Source of the DNA: Betaproteobacteria bacterium
Lineage (GTDB): Bacteria; Pseudomonadota; Gammaproteobacteria; Burkholderiales; SG8-39
Length of the DNA stretch: 13,238 bases
Assembly: GCA_009693435.1 (NCBI GenBank)
Contig: SHXF01000117.1
Span: 1 to 13,238 of the forward strand
Reading direction: 5' to 3'
The notes beneath the pieces are model-generated. The model made no database searches. It was not told the origin of the DNA and worked only from the letters and a program-made list of their open reading frames with translations. Each line of letters starts with the position of its first letter. Positions within the stretch are counted from its first letter, which is position 1. This document shows positions 1-7,410 of this stretch, one piece after another. The translations under genes were made by a program, and so were the position numbers.

Positions 1-150
1 CCCCCAGCCGACGAAAGCGGCCGGCTGGCGTGGAGATTTCAAATGTCACGATCTTCATGCGTTGTTTCCCCTGTGTTTGTGCGCGCGCCGCGCGTGACCG
101 CCCGGCGGTGGGAGCAGTCTACGCCGCAAATCTTTTCGGGCCAATTGCCT

Positions 151-205
151 GTAGCGAATTTGCCGGTAGCGGATTTGCCGGTAGCGGATTTGCCGGTAGC
201 GGATT
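151..205. repeat. 15-bp tandem repeat, about 3.7 copies
   Basis: The unit gtagcggatttgccg occurs at 166-180 and 181-195. It is preceded by a copy with one mismatch (151-165, gtagcgaatttgccg) and followed by a partial copy of 10 bases (196-205). The period of 15 is a multiple of 3, so all frames stay open across it and give five-residue repeats, but no frame here looks like a real gene. It lies about 180 bp upstream of the monooxygenase start. It could be a regulator-binding array or a slipped-strand repeat; the sequence does not decide between them. Confidence 0.85.
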
Positions 206-318
206 GCGAGATTCTGCCTCGACTACGCGTCACAGTGTGATGCGGCAAGGCACTGCCACTGCGCTGGCACTGCACCTCCTTCGCCCCGGTCCCTATGTCG
301 GGATTCGAGTAAGATCTC

Positions 319-336
319 CTCGCGCTTTTAAGCGAG
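319..336. promoter_or_regulatory. Small inverted repeat, possible operator
   Basis: The arms ctcgc (319-323) and gcgag (332-336) flank gcttttaa. It lies about 50 bp upstream of the monooxygenase start, where an operator could sit. The arms are short and this may be chance. Confidence 0.2.
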
Positions 337-384
337 ACAGCACGCCATTCGGCAACGAAAACACGGCACAGCCGCACATAACCC

Positions 385-2019
385 ATGGCAGCTGCAATGG
401 AAGCGACGACAACACAAGTCCTGATCGTAGGGGGCGGACCGGTAGGATTGACACTCGCCATCGATCTGGGCAAGCGCGGTATCCGGTGCGTGCTCATCGA
501 GCAAAAGCAGACGCCCCAGTTCCTGCCCAAGATGGAGCGATGCAATGCCCGCAGCATGGAGATGTTCCGGCGCATCGGCATCGCAGATGATATCCGCCGG
601 GTCGGCTTGCGCCCGGATGTGCCCATGGATGTCTATCTGATATTTTCCCTGAATGAGCCGGCGCTGCTGCGGCTGGCCTGCCCGTCTGTGAGCGAAGCGC
701 GCGCTCATATCAAGGCGACCAACGACGGCACCGTGACGCTGGAGCCGTACCAACTCACCTCGCAGTATTCGCTCGAGCCCCTGCTTAAATCCATTGCGGA
801 GTCCCTGCCTTGCGTGACGGTACGCTTCGGCTGCGAATTCCTGTCGCTCGCACAGGATACCGCGGGCGTAACGGCCTCCGTGCGCACGAGTGGCGGATCC
901 GCCCAGACGCTGCGTGCGGACTTCCTGGTGGGATGCGACGGGGGCAACAGTACGGTACGTGCACAGCTCGACATCAAATTGCGCGGCGAAGGCCCGCTTG
1001 CGCAGTTTCGCCAGGCACTGTTCCGCTGCGACGAACTGTTCGACAGGATGCCCCTGGGCAACGGCCCGGGCAGGGGGCGTCACTGGCACGTGGCGGACGA
1101 CAAAGGCACTGTGCTCGTAATGCAGGACTCCACCCGGCACTGGACCCTGAATTCGGCGGTGGACTCGGACGAAGAAATGAAGCGCATGTTCGAGAGAGTC
1201 GTCGGCGTCCCGGTCGGCCACGAAATGCTTGCGTGCAATCCTTGGCGGCAGAACCTGCTGCTCGCGACAAGTTACGGCGCAGGCCGTGCGTTCATCGCCG
1301 GGGACGCCGCGCATCTGATGATCCCCAGCGGCGCACTGGGCATGAACACGGGCGTCGGAGACGCATTCGACATTTCCTGGAAACTTGCGGCAACCTTGAA
1401 CGGGTGGGGCGGTCCGAATTTGCTGCGCTCCTATGAGATCGAGCGACGGCAGGTCGGCGAACGCAACGTGGGCGCGTCGCGCTTCGCCACCCTGTCGCGG
1501 CGCAAATGGCGCTCGTTGTGGCGGCCGGATATCCGGGAAAACACGCCGGCGGGACAGCAATCGCGGGCCGCCCTGAAGATGGTCGCGGACATCGAGCAAA
1601 CGAAGAACCAGGAGATGACAGGCGCCGAACTCGGCTATCGCTATGTCGATTCACCCGCCATCATGGATATCCCCGGCGGGCCGGAGCATCGCTTTCTGGA
1701 TTACGTCCCGACGACCTGGCCCGGGGCGCGCCTGCCTCATGTCTGGCTGGATGACGGCAGCGCGATACAGGATCGCATACCTACAGAGGGCTACACTCTG
1801 CTCAGACTGGGCGGTACGCCGGCGGATTCGCATGCGCTCGAAGCCGCACTTCGCGCGCGCGACGCTCCGGTTACGACACTCAATGTTCCTGACCGCATTG
1901 CGCGGGAAGTCTATGGCCACGACCTGATCCTGCTGCGACCCGACATGCATGTCGTATGGCGTGGCAGCGCCTTGCCCGATGACGTCGCCAGCATGGCCGC
2001 GACAGCTACCGGTTTCTGA
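385..2019 (+). CDS. FAD-dependent aromatic monooxygenase (class A, TfdB/MhpA-like)
   Basis: A 544-residue flavoprotein hydroxylase of the PF01494 family, expected to insert one oxygen atom into an aromatic ring (usually a phenol or hydroxylated aromatic acid) using NAD(P)H and O2 in the cytoplasm. The three hallmark motifs are present: the FAD Rossmann motif GGGPVG at residues 16-21, the DG motif GCDGGNS around 183-189, and the second FAD motif FIAGDAAH around 303-310. The C-terminal part (PHVWLDDGSAIQDR and following) matches the thioredoxin-like tail of phenol and 2,4-dichlorophenol hydroxylases, and the length suits that subfamily. The ATG at 385 has no clear ribosome-binding site; an in-frame ATG at 397 is an alternative. 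It is the first gene of a rightward series; the next gene starts about 55 bp after its stop. The substrate cannot be assigned. Confidence 0.9.
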   Translation: MAAAMEATTTQVLIVGGGPVGLTLAIDLGKRGIRCVLIEQKQTPQFLPKMERCNARSMEMFRRIGIADDIRRVGLRPDVPMDVYLIFSLNEPALLRLACPSVSEARAHIKATNDGTVTLEPYQLTSQYSLEPLLKSIAESLPCVTVRFGCEFLSLAQDTAGVTASVRTSGGSAQTLRADFLVGCDGGNSTVRAQLDIKLRGEGPLAQFRQALFRCDELFDRMPLGNGPGRGRHWHVADDKGTVLVMQDSTRHWTLNSAVDSDEEMKRMFERVVGVPVGHEMLACNPWRQNLLLATSYGAGRAFIAGDAAHLMIPSGALGMNTGVGDAFDISWKLAATLNGWGGPNLLRSYEIERRQVGERNVGASRFATLSRRKWRSLWRPDIRENTPAGQQSRAALKMVADIEQTKNQEMTGAELGYRYVDSPAIMDIPGGPEHRFLDYVPTTWPGARLPHVWLDDGSAIQDRIPTEGYTLLRLGGTPADSHALEAALRARDAPVTTLNVPDRIAREVYGHDLILLRPDMHVVWRGSALPDDVASMAATATGF

Positions 2020-2074
2020 CCGAATTCACCATGGACCGTTAAAGCAGCAATTCTCCAAGAGGAAGCCAACAATC

Positions 2075-4060
2075 ATGACAGGACTGGAACTCCTTCTGCA
2101 GCCGATCCAGCTGGGGCCGCTGACAGTGCGCAACCGGTTGATGATGACCACCAACAATCCGCGCTTCAGCGACGTCCGCTATCTGGATTACCTGGAAGAG
2201 CGCGTCGCTGCCGGTGTCGGCATGGTGGGCATTCCGATTCTGCATGGAAACATTTCCAGCCTGAGTTCGAGTTCCACCGGGAAAATAGATCGCGCATTCT
2301 CGGCCGACGAGGATGCTGCCCCGGATCCGTCCACCGAAGAGGGTGCCGCGTTTTACGATGAATTGCTGATTCCCAGGCTGAAGAGCCGAGCAGACATCGC
2401 GCATCGCCATGGCGCGGTGTGTTTCGGCCAGGTGGCGGATCGCGGCGCGGCGAGACTGGCTGATAACTTTCAGCCGCGCATTGCGCCTTCCGCGATACCC
2501 GACGATCAGGTCCGGGACATGCCTCACGAATTGAGCGTGGAGGAGATCGCCCGCGTCGTCGGCGCGTTCGGCCGGTCTGCCGCGCGCATCAAGAAGGCGG
2601 GGCTGGACGGCATAGAAATGATGGGGGCGCATGGCTATCTGATCGAACAATTCCTCTCTCCTCACACCAATCGCCGCACCGACTCCTACGGCGGGACGCT
2701 GCACAACCGGATGCGTTTTCTCGAAGAGATCATGCAGGCGATACGCACCGCATGCGGCAACGACTTCCCTGTCGGCATGAGATTGACTGCTCAGCAGCAT
2801 TTTTCCACCGGCCTGGTGCTGGAGGAGGCCCGGGAAATCGCGGCCGCCCTGGGATCCCGGGTCACCTACATCAACGTGACCCGGGGCACCTTTTTTGCGC
2901 TTCAGGGCGGAGTCACCCTCCCCTACGTCGCGCCCTCATTTGTTCCGGTGGGCATCAATGTCGAGGTGGCGGCTGCCATCAAGGCTGTCGCCTCGGCGCC
3001 GGTCATTGTGACCGGGCGTCTCAACGACCCTGAGTTGATGGGAAAGATACTCTCGGAGGGCAAGGCCGACATGATAGGCGTCACGCGCGCACTGATGGCC
3101 GATCCGGAATTCCTGAAAAAAATCGCTTCCGGGCAAGCCGGCAAGATCCGCAAATGCATAGGCGCGAACGACTGCCACTATCCGGAAAAGAGCGCTTCCT
3201 GTGCAGTGAACGCAACGCTGGGGAGGGAACGCGAAATGCGCTTCATGCCCTCTGTCCGGGAAAAGCGTGTGCTCGTGATAGGGGGTGGTCCAGCGGGAAT
3301 GGAGGCAGCGCGCGTTGCGGCAATGCGTGGACATCGGGTCACGCTGCTCGAGCGTGAGAACCGCCTCGGCGGCCAGATCGCGATCATTTCCGGGGACGCC
3401 AATCGCGCCGAGTTCGCCGAGTACCTCGCGTTTCTGGGCAACGAGATCGAAGACCAGAAGGTGACGGTCGAACTCGGAATCCAGGCGGATGCGGACACCA
3501 TCCGCAGACACGCACCGGACGCCCTGGTACTCGCGACCGGGTCCACCCTGTCGGTTCCCGACTTTGCGGATTTGCCGGGAGAGCGGGTGTATTCGGCACT
3601 GGATGTACTGAAGGACTCGGCAAGATTGGGATCGCGTGTTCTGGTGGTGGGCGGTCTGGAGGATCATCTGGGACCAACTGCGACGGCGGAGTTCATCGCC
3701 GATACGGGCCGGCAGGTAACCCTGATAACTTCATGCCTGCTCGTAGCCCAGGGACTCGAACCGGCAACCATGCACCTGGTCCTGAAACGGCTGCTCGACA
3801 AGAGCGTGGATATTCATACACTGACCGAATTGGTCGCCTGGAAAGGGGCTCCTGTCGTGCGCAACGTCTTTACGCGAAAAGAGAGCACGCTGCACGACGT
3901 GGATTCGATCGTGTTTGCCTACGGACGGCGCGTCAACAATGAATTGGCCGACACGGCAAGGCGCCTCGTGAAAGAGGTATACGAAATCGGTGACTGCCTG
4001 GCGCCGCGCAGATTGATCCACGCGACCCTCGACGGCGCGCGGGTCGGCCGGCGCATCTGA
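2075..4060 (+). CDS. NADH:flavin oxidoreductase, OYE barrel plus Fe-S and FAD/NAD domains (2,4-dienoyl-CoA reductase/TMADH type)
   Basis: A 661-residue fusion reductase of the 2,4-dienoyl-CoA reductase/trimethylamine dehydrogenase family. The N-terminal FMN TIM barrel spans about residues 5-350 and includes GIEMMGAHGYL (179-189) and the SPHTNRRTDSYGG signature. A cysteine-rich linker follows, then a FAD-binding domain with GGGPAG at 403-408 and a second nucleotide-binding segment near 515-545. Such enzymes pass hydride from NAD(P)H through FAD and a 4Fe-4S cluster to FMN, which reduces an activated C=C bond or oxidises an amine. Odd point: the cluster motif reads C361, A364, C367, C376, so the usual second cysteine is alanine. 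The frame is open back to 1949, but conserved sequence begins at the ATG at 2075 (MTGLELLLQP), preceded by a purine-rich AAGAGGAA at 2057-2064; that start is chosen. It fits ring or enoyl reduction in the same pathway as its neighbours. Confidence 0.88.
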   Translation: MTGLELLLQPIQLGPLTVRNRLMMTTNNPRFSDVRYLDYLEERVAAGVGMVGIPILHGNISSLSSSSTGKIDRAFSADEDAAPDPSTEEGAAFYDELLIPRLKSRADIAHRHGAVCFGQVADRGAARLADNFQPRIAPSAIPDDQVRDMPHELSVEEIARVVGAFGRSAARIKKAGLDGIEMMGAHGYLIEQFLSPHTNRRTDSYGGTLHNRMRFLEEIMQAIRTACGNDFPVGMRLTAQQHFSTGLVLEEAREIAAALGSRVTYINVTRGTFFALQGGVTLPYVAPSFVPVGINVEVAAAIKAVASAPVIVTGRLNDPELMGKILSEGKADMIGVTRALMADPEFLKKIASGQAGKIRKCIGANDCHYPEKSASCAVNATLGREREMRFMPSVREKRVLVIGGGPAGMEAARVAAMRGHRVTLLERENRLGGQIAIISGDANRAEFAEYLAFLGNEIEDQKVTVELGIQADADTIRRHAPDALVLATGSTLSVPDFADLPGERVYSALDVLKDSARLGSRVLVVGGLEDHLGPTATAEFIADTGRQVTLITSCLLVAQGLEPATMHLVLKRLLDKSVDIHTLTELVAWKGAPVVRNVFTRKESTLHDVDSIVFAYGRRVNNELADTARRLVKEVYEIGDCLAPRRLIHATLDGARVGRRI

Positions 4061-4080
4061 TTCCCCACAATACGAGTCGA

Positions 4081-4086
4081 AGGAGG
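4081..4086 (+). promoter_or_regulatory. Strong ribosome-binding site for the Bug receptor
   Basis: AGGAGG seven bases upstream of the ATG at 4094. It is the strongest ribosome-binding site in the rightward series and fits abundant synthesis of a periplasmic binding protein. Confidence 0.75.
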
Positions 4087-4093
4087 AGAAACC

Positions 4094-5056
4094 ATGGGAT
4101 TATTCTTGCGAATGGCATCGTTGGGCATGGCCGCAATGGTGTGGACTTTGCCATCCACCGCGCAGGATTATCCTGCCAAGCCGATACGGATCATCCATTC
4201 CTATCCCGCGGGCGGCGGCAGCGACACCATGGCCCGGATCCTCGCTCAGAAAATGAGCCAGGATTTCCGGCAGCAGGTGATCATCGACAACAAGCCGGGT
4301 GGAAACACGGTGATTTCCGCCGATCTCGCCGCGCATTCCGCCCCGGACGGCTACACCTTGCTCATGGGCATGAATTCGACCATGACCATGAATGCGGCAA
4401 TGCTCGGCAAGCTCCCCTATGACGCGGAAAAGGACTTTGCGCCCATTTCCGGCGTTGCGGCGATAGGCAGCGTGCTGGTCACGCATCCGAATACCCCGTT
4501 CAAGACCATGCAGGAGCTGATCGCCTATGCAAAGGCGAATCCGGGCAAGCTCAACTACGGCGCGTCCGCGGCGATAACGCAACTCGTTGCCTTCCAGCTG
4601 ATGTCGGCCAGCGGAATCAACATGGTCTTTGTTCCCTACCGGGGCGCGGCGGACTTCATGAGGGCGCTGCTCGGAGAGCAGATCGATCTTGTCGTCGATG
4701 GCATTTCTTCCTACGTGTCCCAGGTTCGGAGCGGCAAGCTGCGCGCGCTGGCGACGACAGGCGCCACGCGCGACGCGCAGATGCCCGACGTGCCTACAGT
4801 GGGAGAACTCGGCTTTCCACAGATGGAGGGGCTGGCCTGGTATGGGCTGTACGCACCGGCCGGCACACCCGCCGCGATCATTGACAAGTTGAATGCGGGC
4901 GTCGTCAGGGCACTGGCCGATCCGGAGGTCCGCGAAAAGCTCGCCAATCTTGGCTACACAACCATTCCCGGGACGCCGGCACAGCTGGCAGCCGCGGTCA
5001 AGGCTGAGATCGCCCGATGGACGCCCGTGATCAAGGCAGCAAACATCAAGCTTTGA
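4094..5056 (+). CDS. Bug-family tripartite tricarboxylate transporter substrate-binding protein
   Basis: A 320-residue periplasmic solute receptor of the TctC/Bug family (PF03401), which binds small carboxylates such as citrate, aromatic acids, amino acids or nicotinate. The N-terminus is a signal peptide (basic start, hydrophobic run, PSTA then Q at 21-24, likely cut after residue 23). The family opening follows at once: DYPAKPIRIIHSYPAGGGSD, where the YPAGGGSD stretch forms part of the ligand loop. GKLNYG and the FVPYRGAADFM segment, both usual in the family, are also present. No TctA or TctB membrane subunit lies in the window, so it either works with a transporter encoded elsewhere or acts as an orphan receptor or sensor. 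It starts 33 bp after the reductase stop, so it is probably in the same transcript. The ligand is likely the pathway substrate or a related acid; this is inference from position. Confidence 0.92.
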   Translation: MGLFLRMASLGMAAMVWTLPSTAQDYPAKPIRIIHSYPAGGGSDTMARILAQKMSQDFRQQVIIDNKPGGNTVISADLAAHSAPDGYTLLMGMNSTMTMNAAMLGKLPYDAEKDFAPISGVAAIGSVLVTHPNTPFKTMQELIAYAKANPGKLNYGASAAITQLVAFQLMSASGINMVFVPYRGAADFMRALLGEQIDLVVDGISSYVSQVRSGKLRALATTGATRDAQMPDVPTVGELGFPQMEGLAWYGLYAPAGTPAAIIDKLNAGVVRALADPEVREKLANLGYTTIPGTPAQLAAAVKAEIARWTPVIKAANIKL

Positions 5057-5078
5057 GGACAGGACGACGCGGTGGTGG

Positions 5079-5101
5079 TTGCGGAAGTGTTGTGTCCGCA
5101 A
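5079..5101 (+). promoter_or_regulatory. Intergenic hairpin between the Bug receptor and dehydrogenase genes
   Basis: TTGCGGA (5079-5085) and TCCGCAA (5095-5101) form a perfect 7-bp stem with a 9-base loop in the 80-bp gap. No T-run follows, so it is not a standard intrinsic terminator. It could stabilise the upstream mRNA end or reduce read-through. Confidence 0.4.
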
Positions 5102-5136
5102 TCGGGCATGTTGAATTTGTCTGATATGGGCTGAAA

Positions 5137-6552
5137 GTGAATATGGACGCAGACCTGGTTATCGTCGGCGGCGGGTTCGCCGGATTGGGCACCGCCTGCC
5201 GGGCGGTGGAACTGGGTTTGAAACCCGTCGTACTCGAACAAGGCAAGGATGCCGACTATCTGTGCAACTCGCGCTATTCGGGCGGAGCAGTCGTCATCGG
5301 CATGGAAAATCCGATGCAGGATCCCGCATTTCTCTTCGAGAACTTCCAGCGAAACACCGGCGGCTATACGGATCCCGACGTTGCCCGGGCTTTTACCGGC
5401 GATGGACCCAAGCTGCTCGACTGGCTGCGCAACAACGGTGTGCAGTTCATGCGGCAGGGGGCGATCTCTCACCTGCAATGGATCATGACACCGCCCAGGC
5501 CCGCGAAACCCGGCACCAACTGGCAGGGCCGGGGGCCGGACCTGCTGCTGCGACGCCTTGCGAAACGGGTGGTCGATCACGGAGGGCAGATCCTGCTCGA
5601 CACAAAAGCGAAATCCCTGGTCATGGAAAACGGGACTTGCCGGGGCGTGATCGCCACGCAGGCAGGCGCCGAAGTCACCACAAGGGCGAAAGCCGTGGTG
5701 CTCGCGGACGGTGGATTCCAGGCCAACGAAACACTCCTGGCGAAGTACATCAATCCACGCACCGACCGGATCATGCAGCGTAATGCCCGCTCCGGTGTCG
5801 GGGACGGCATCAGAATGGCCGAAGCGGCAGGCGCCAGGCTGGCCGGGACGGAATTTTTCTACGGGCATCCGCTGTCGCGCGATGCGCTAACCAACGACCT
5901 GCTCTGGCCCTACCCGTTCCTGGACAGCGTGGTCACAACCGGCATCGTGGTCGACGCAGATGCCCGCCGCTTCGTCGACGAGGGCCTCGGGGCAATCTAT
6001 ATCGCCAACATCATGGCGCGCCGCGACGACCCGTCGGATTCATTTGCCGTGTTCGACGACGCGATCTGGAATGGACCGGCCGCCGACATCCGCAATCACT
6101 TTCCGCCCAACCCCAACGTGAAAAATCTGGGCGGCACGCTGCATACAGCCAGGATGATCCCTGAGCTTGCCCGGCTGTGCGGCTTGCCGGCGGATGCACT
6201 CATGGACTCGATTTCGCGTCACAACGAGGCGATCGCGCAGAAGAAAACGGACAGTCTCAGCCCCCCGCGCAGCGTGCACCGCGTGCCACCCATGCCGATC
6301 GTGAAGCCGCCGTTCCATGCGATGCCGATGTGCCCGGGCATCACCTACACCATGGGCGGGCCCGCAATCGATCGCAACTGCCGCGTGATGCACACATCCG
6401 GCCTGCCCATCCAGAATCTCTACGCGGTTGGCTCGGGTTCCGGAGGCCTGGAAGGCGGTCCACCGGTTGGATATTTCGGCGGCGTTGCCAAGGCGTTCAT
6501 CTCTGCGCTTCGGGCGGCGGAGCATATTGCGGAGGAGAGTCGGAGAGGCTGA
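5137..6552 (+). CDS. FAD-binding dehydrogenase (fumarate reductase/tricarballylate dehydrogenase/KstD-like)
   Basis: About 471 residues, in the FAD_binding_2 superfamily (PF00890) of fumarate reductase flavoproteins, 3-ketosteroid dehydrogenases and tricarballylate dehydrogenase. The N-terminal dinucleotide motif VIVGGGFAG is at residues 8-16. VVLADGGFQAN and GDGIRMAEAAGARL in the middle and TYTMGGPAIDRNCRV plus NLYAVGSGSGGLEGGPPVGY near the C-terminus are the other flavin-contact and active-site blocks of this superfamily. Members remove or add hydrogen across a C-C bond next to a carboxyl or keto group. The size resembles TcuA, which also works with tricarboxylate uptake, but similarity alone does not fix the substrate. 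The start is ambiguous: GTG at 5137 or ATG at 5143; neither has a strong ribosome-binding site. No signal peptide is seen, so it is cytoplasmic. It is the last gene of the rightward series. Confidence 0.85.
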   Translation: MNMDADLVIVGGGFAGLGTACRAVELGLKPVVLEQGKDADYLCNSRYSGGAVVIGMENPMQDPAFLFENFQRNTGGYTDPDVARAFTGDGPKLLDWLRNNGVQFMRQGAISHLQWIMTPPRPAKPGTNWQGRGPDLLLRRLAKRVVDHGGQILLDTKAKSLVMENGTCRGVIATQAGAEVTTRAKAVVLADGGFQANETLLAKYINPRTDRIMQRNARSGVGDGIRMAEAAGARLAGTEFFYGHPLSRDALTNDLLWPYPFLDSVVTTGIVVDADARRFVDEGLGAIYIANIMARRDDPSDSFAVFDDAIWNGPAADIRNHFPPNPNVKNLGGTLHTARMIPELARLCGLPADALMDSISRHNEAIAQKKTDSLSPPRSVHRVPPMPIVKPPFHAMPMCPGITYTMGGPAIDRNCRVMHTSGLPIQNLYAVGSGSGGLEGGPPVGYFGGVAKAFISALRAAEHIAEESRRG

Positions 6553-6602
6553 CGAACTGCTCTATGATTTCTGCATTCGCCGGTTAACAGCGCTGCGAAA
6601 AT

Positions 6603-7376
6603 TCAGATCCGATAGGACGGATCCACCCGATCAGCCAGGCGCAGGTACGCCGGCCAATCGTCGCCGTTATTCTTCGCTTCGTGCTGTTCCATCTGCCGCG
6701 CGCCCTCTTCGCAGATCTCGGGTGAGGGAATCCGGTAGCCGGCGCCGGTCGCCTCCAGCCTGAGCTGAATCTCGCAGGCCTCCACCAGTTGCCGCGTCAC
6801 GGTCATTGCCTCGGCCGGGGTCACGCCGCAGGCGAGCAAACCGTGATTTCTCAGGATCATCGCCTTGTTCACCGGCCCGAGGTCTCGGGCGAGGCGCGCT
6901 GCCTCGCCCATCCGGCTCGCAATGCCTTCGAACTCGTGATACGAAATGCGGTTGTAGAAACGCATGCCGTTCTGCTCCAAAGGCAGCAGTCCCCTGGGAT
7001 GCGCGGACACCGCCGAGCCTGCGATGGTGTGCGTATGCACGGTGCAGTTGATGTCCGGCCGCGCATTCAGCACTGCGCTGTGTATGGTGAACCCGGCCGC
7101 GTTGACGTTCTGCGACCACACCGCCTGCTCGCCGTCCAGGCGCAGCTTCACCAAGTTGGAGGCGCACACCTCGTGGTACATGAGGTTGTGCACCTTAATC
7201 AGGAAATGGTCGGGCTCATCGGGCACGCGCATGGCAATGTGGTTGTAGATCAGGCTCCCCCAGCCATAGTGATCGCTCAGGCGATACAGCGCGGCCAGAT
7301 CGACGCGGGCATTCCATTCCGTCGCGCTCACCGAGTCCTTGCGGATCTGGGGCAGGTTGGGTATTTCGTTGTTCAT
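6603..7376 (-). CDS. Class II aldolase/adducin-fold protein, possible decarboxylase
   Basis: 257 residues with the class II aldolase/adducin fold (PF00596), a Zn2+-dependent family of aldolases, epimerases and aromatic-acid decarboxylases. The metal-binding histidines are H114 and H116 in CTVHTHT and H178 in RNHGLL. The catalytic glutamate of fuculose-phosphate aldolase, normally in an SE-x-x-H segment, is absent: the corresponding stretch reads AGFTIHSAVL. This pattern belongs to the adducin-like branch, which includes the dihydroxyphthalate decarboxylase PhtC, so decarboxylation of a dihydroxylated aromatic acid is a reasonable guess given the Rieske dioxygenase genes just upstream. The ATG at 7376 is chosen because GGGAGA lies a few bases before it; the frame is open further upstream into the beta-subunit gene. 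The gap to the beta-subunit stop is 34 bp. It is the last gene of the leftward operon. Confidence 0.85.
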   Translation of the reverse strand: MNNEIPNLPQIRKDSVSATEWNARVDLAALYRLSDHYGWGSLIYNHIAMRVPDEPDHFLIKVHNLMYHEVCASNLVKLRLDGEQAVWSQNVNAAGFTIHSAVLNARPDINCTVHTHTIAGSAVSAHPRGLLPLEQNGMRFYNRISYHEFEGIASRMGEAARLARDLGPVNKAMILRNHGLLACGVTPAEAMTVTRQLVEACEIQLRLEATGAGYRIPSPEICEEGARQMEQHEAKNNGDDWPAYLRLADRVDPSYRI

Positions 7377-7410
7377 CGCATTCTCCCTGATTCGATTCTG
7401 TCGGATTGGG

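Larger units (their letters stand above)
1..384. other. Leader region without a credible gene, upstream of the monooxygenase
   Basis: No convincing gene is present. Short reading frames on both strands cross this stretch, but they run into the monooxygenase in another frame, have composition typical of antisense or out-of-frame reading, and lack ribosome-binding sites. What can be seen is a 15-bp tandem repeat (151-205) and a small inverted repeat (319-336). This region must contain the promoter for the rightward gene series unless that series starts outside the window, but I see no convincing -35/-10 pair. Confidence 0.5.

Noticed and set aside
151..205. CRISPR array from the leader repeats
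   Set aside because: The units are only 15 bp and directly adjacent, with no spacers and no cas genes.
30..626. Overlapping short ORFs on both strands in and beyond the leader
   Set aside because: They lack ribosome-binding sites, have shadow-like composition rich in Arg, Ser and Ala, and overlap the well-supported monooxygenase gene.
328..1599. A 423-codon open frame on the minus strand
   Set aside because: It is antisense to the monooxygenase, whose FAD motifs and length are convincing; its protein is His/Arg/Gln-rich with no recognisable domain.
4100..5101. A 333-codon open frame on the minus strand
   Set aside because: It is antisense to the Bug receptor, which has a strong ribosome-binding site, a signal peptide and clear family motifs.
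6553..6602. Bidirectional terminator between the convergent genes
   Set aside because: No stem of useful length with flanking T-runs can be drawn in the 50-bp gap.
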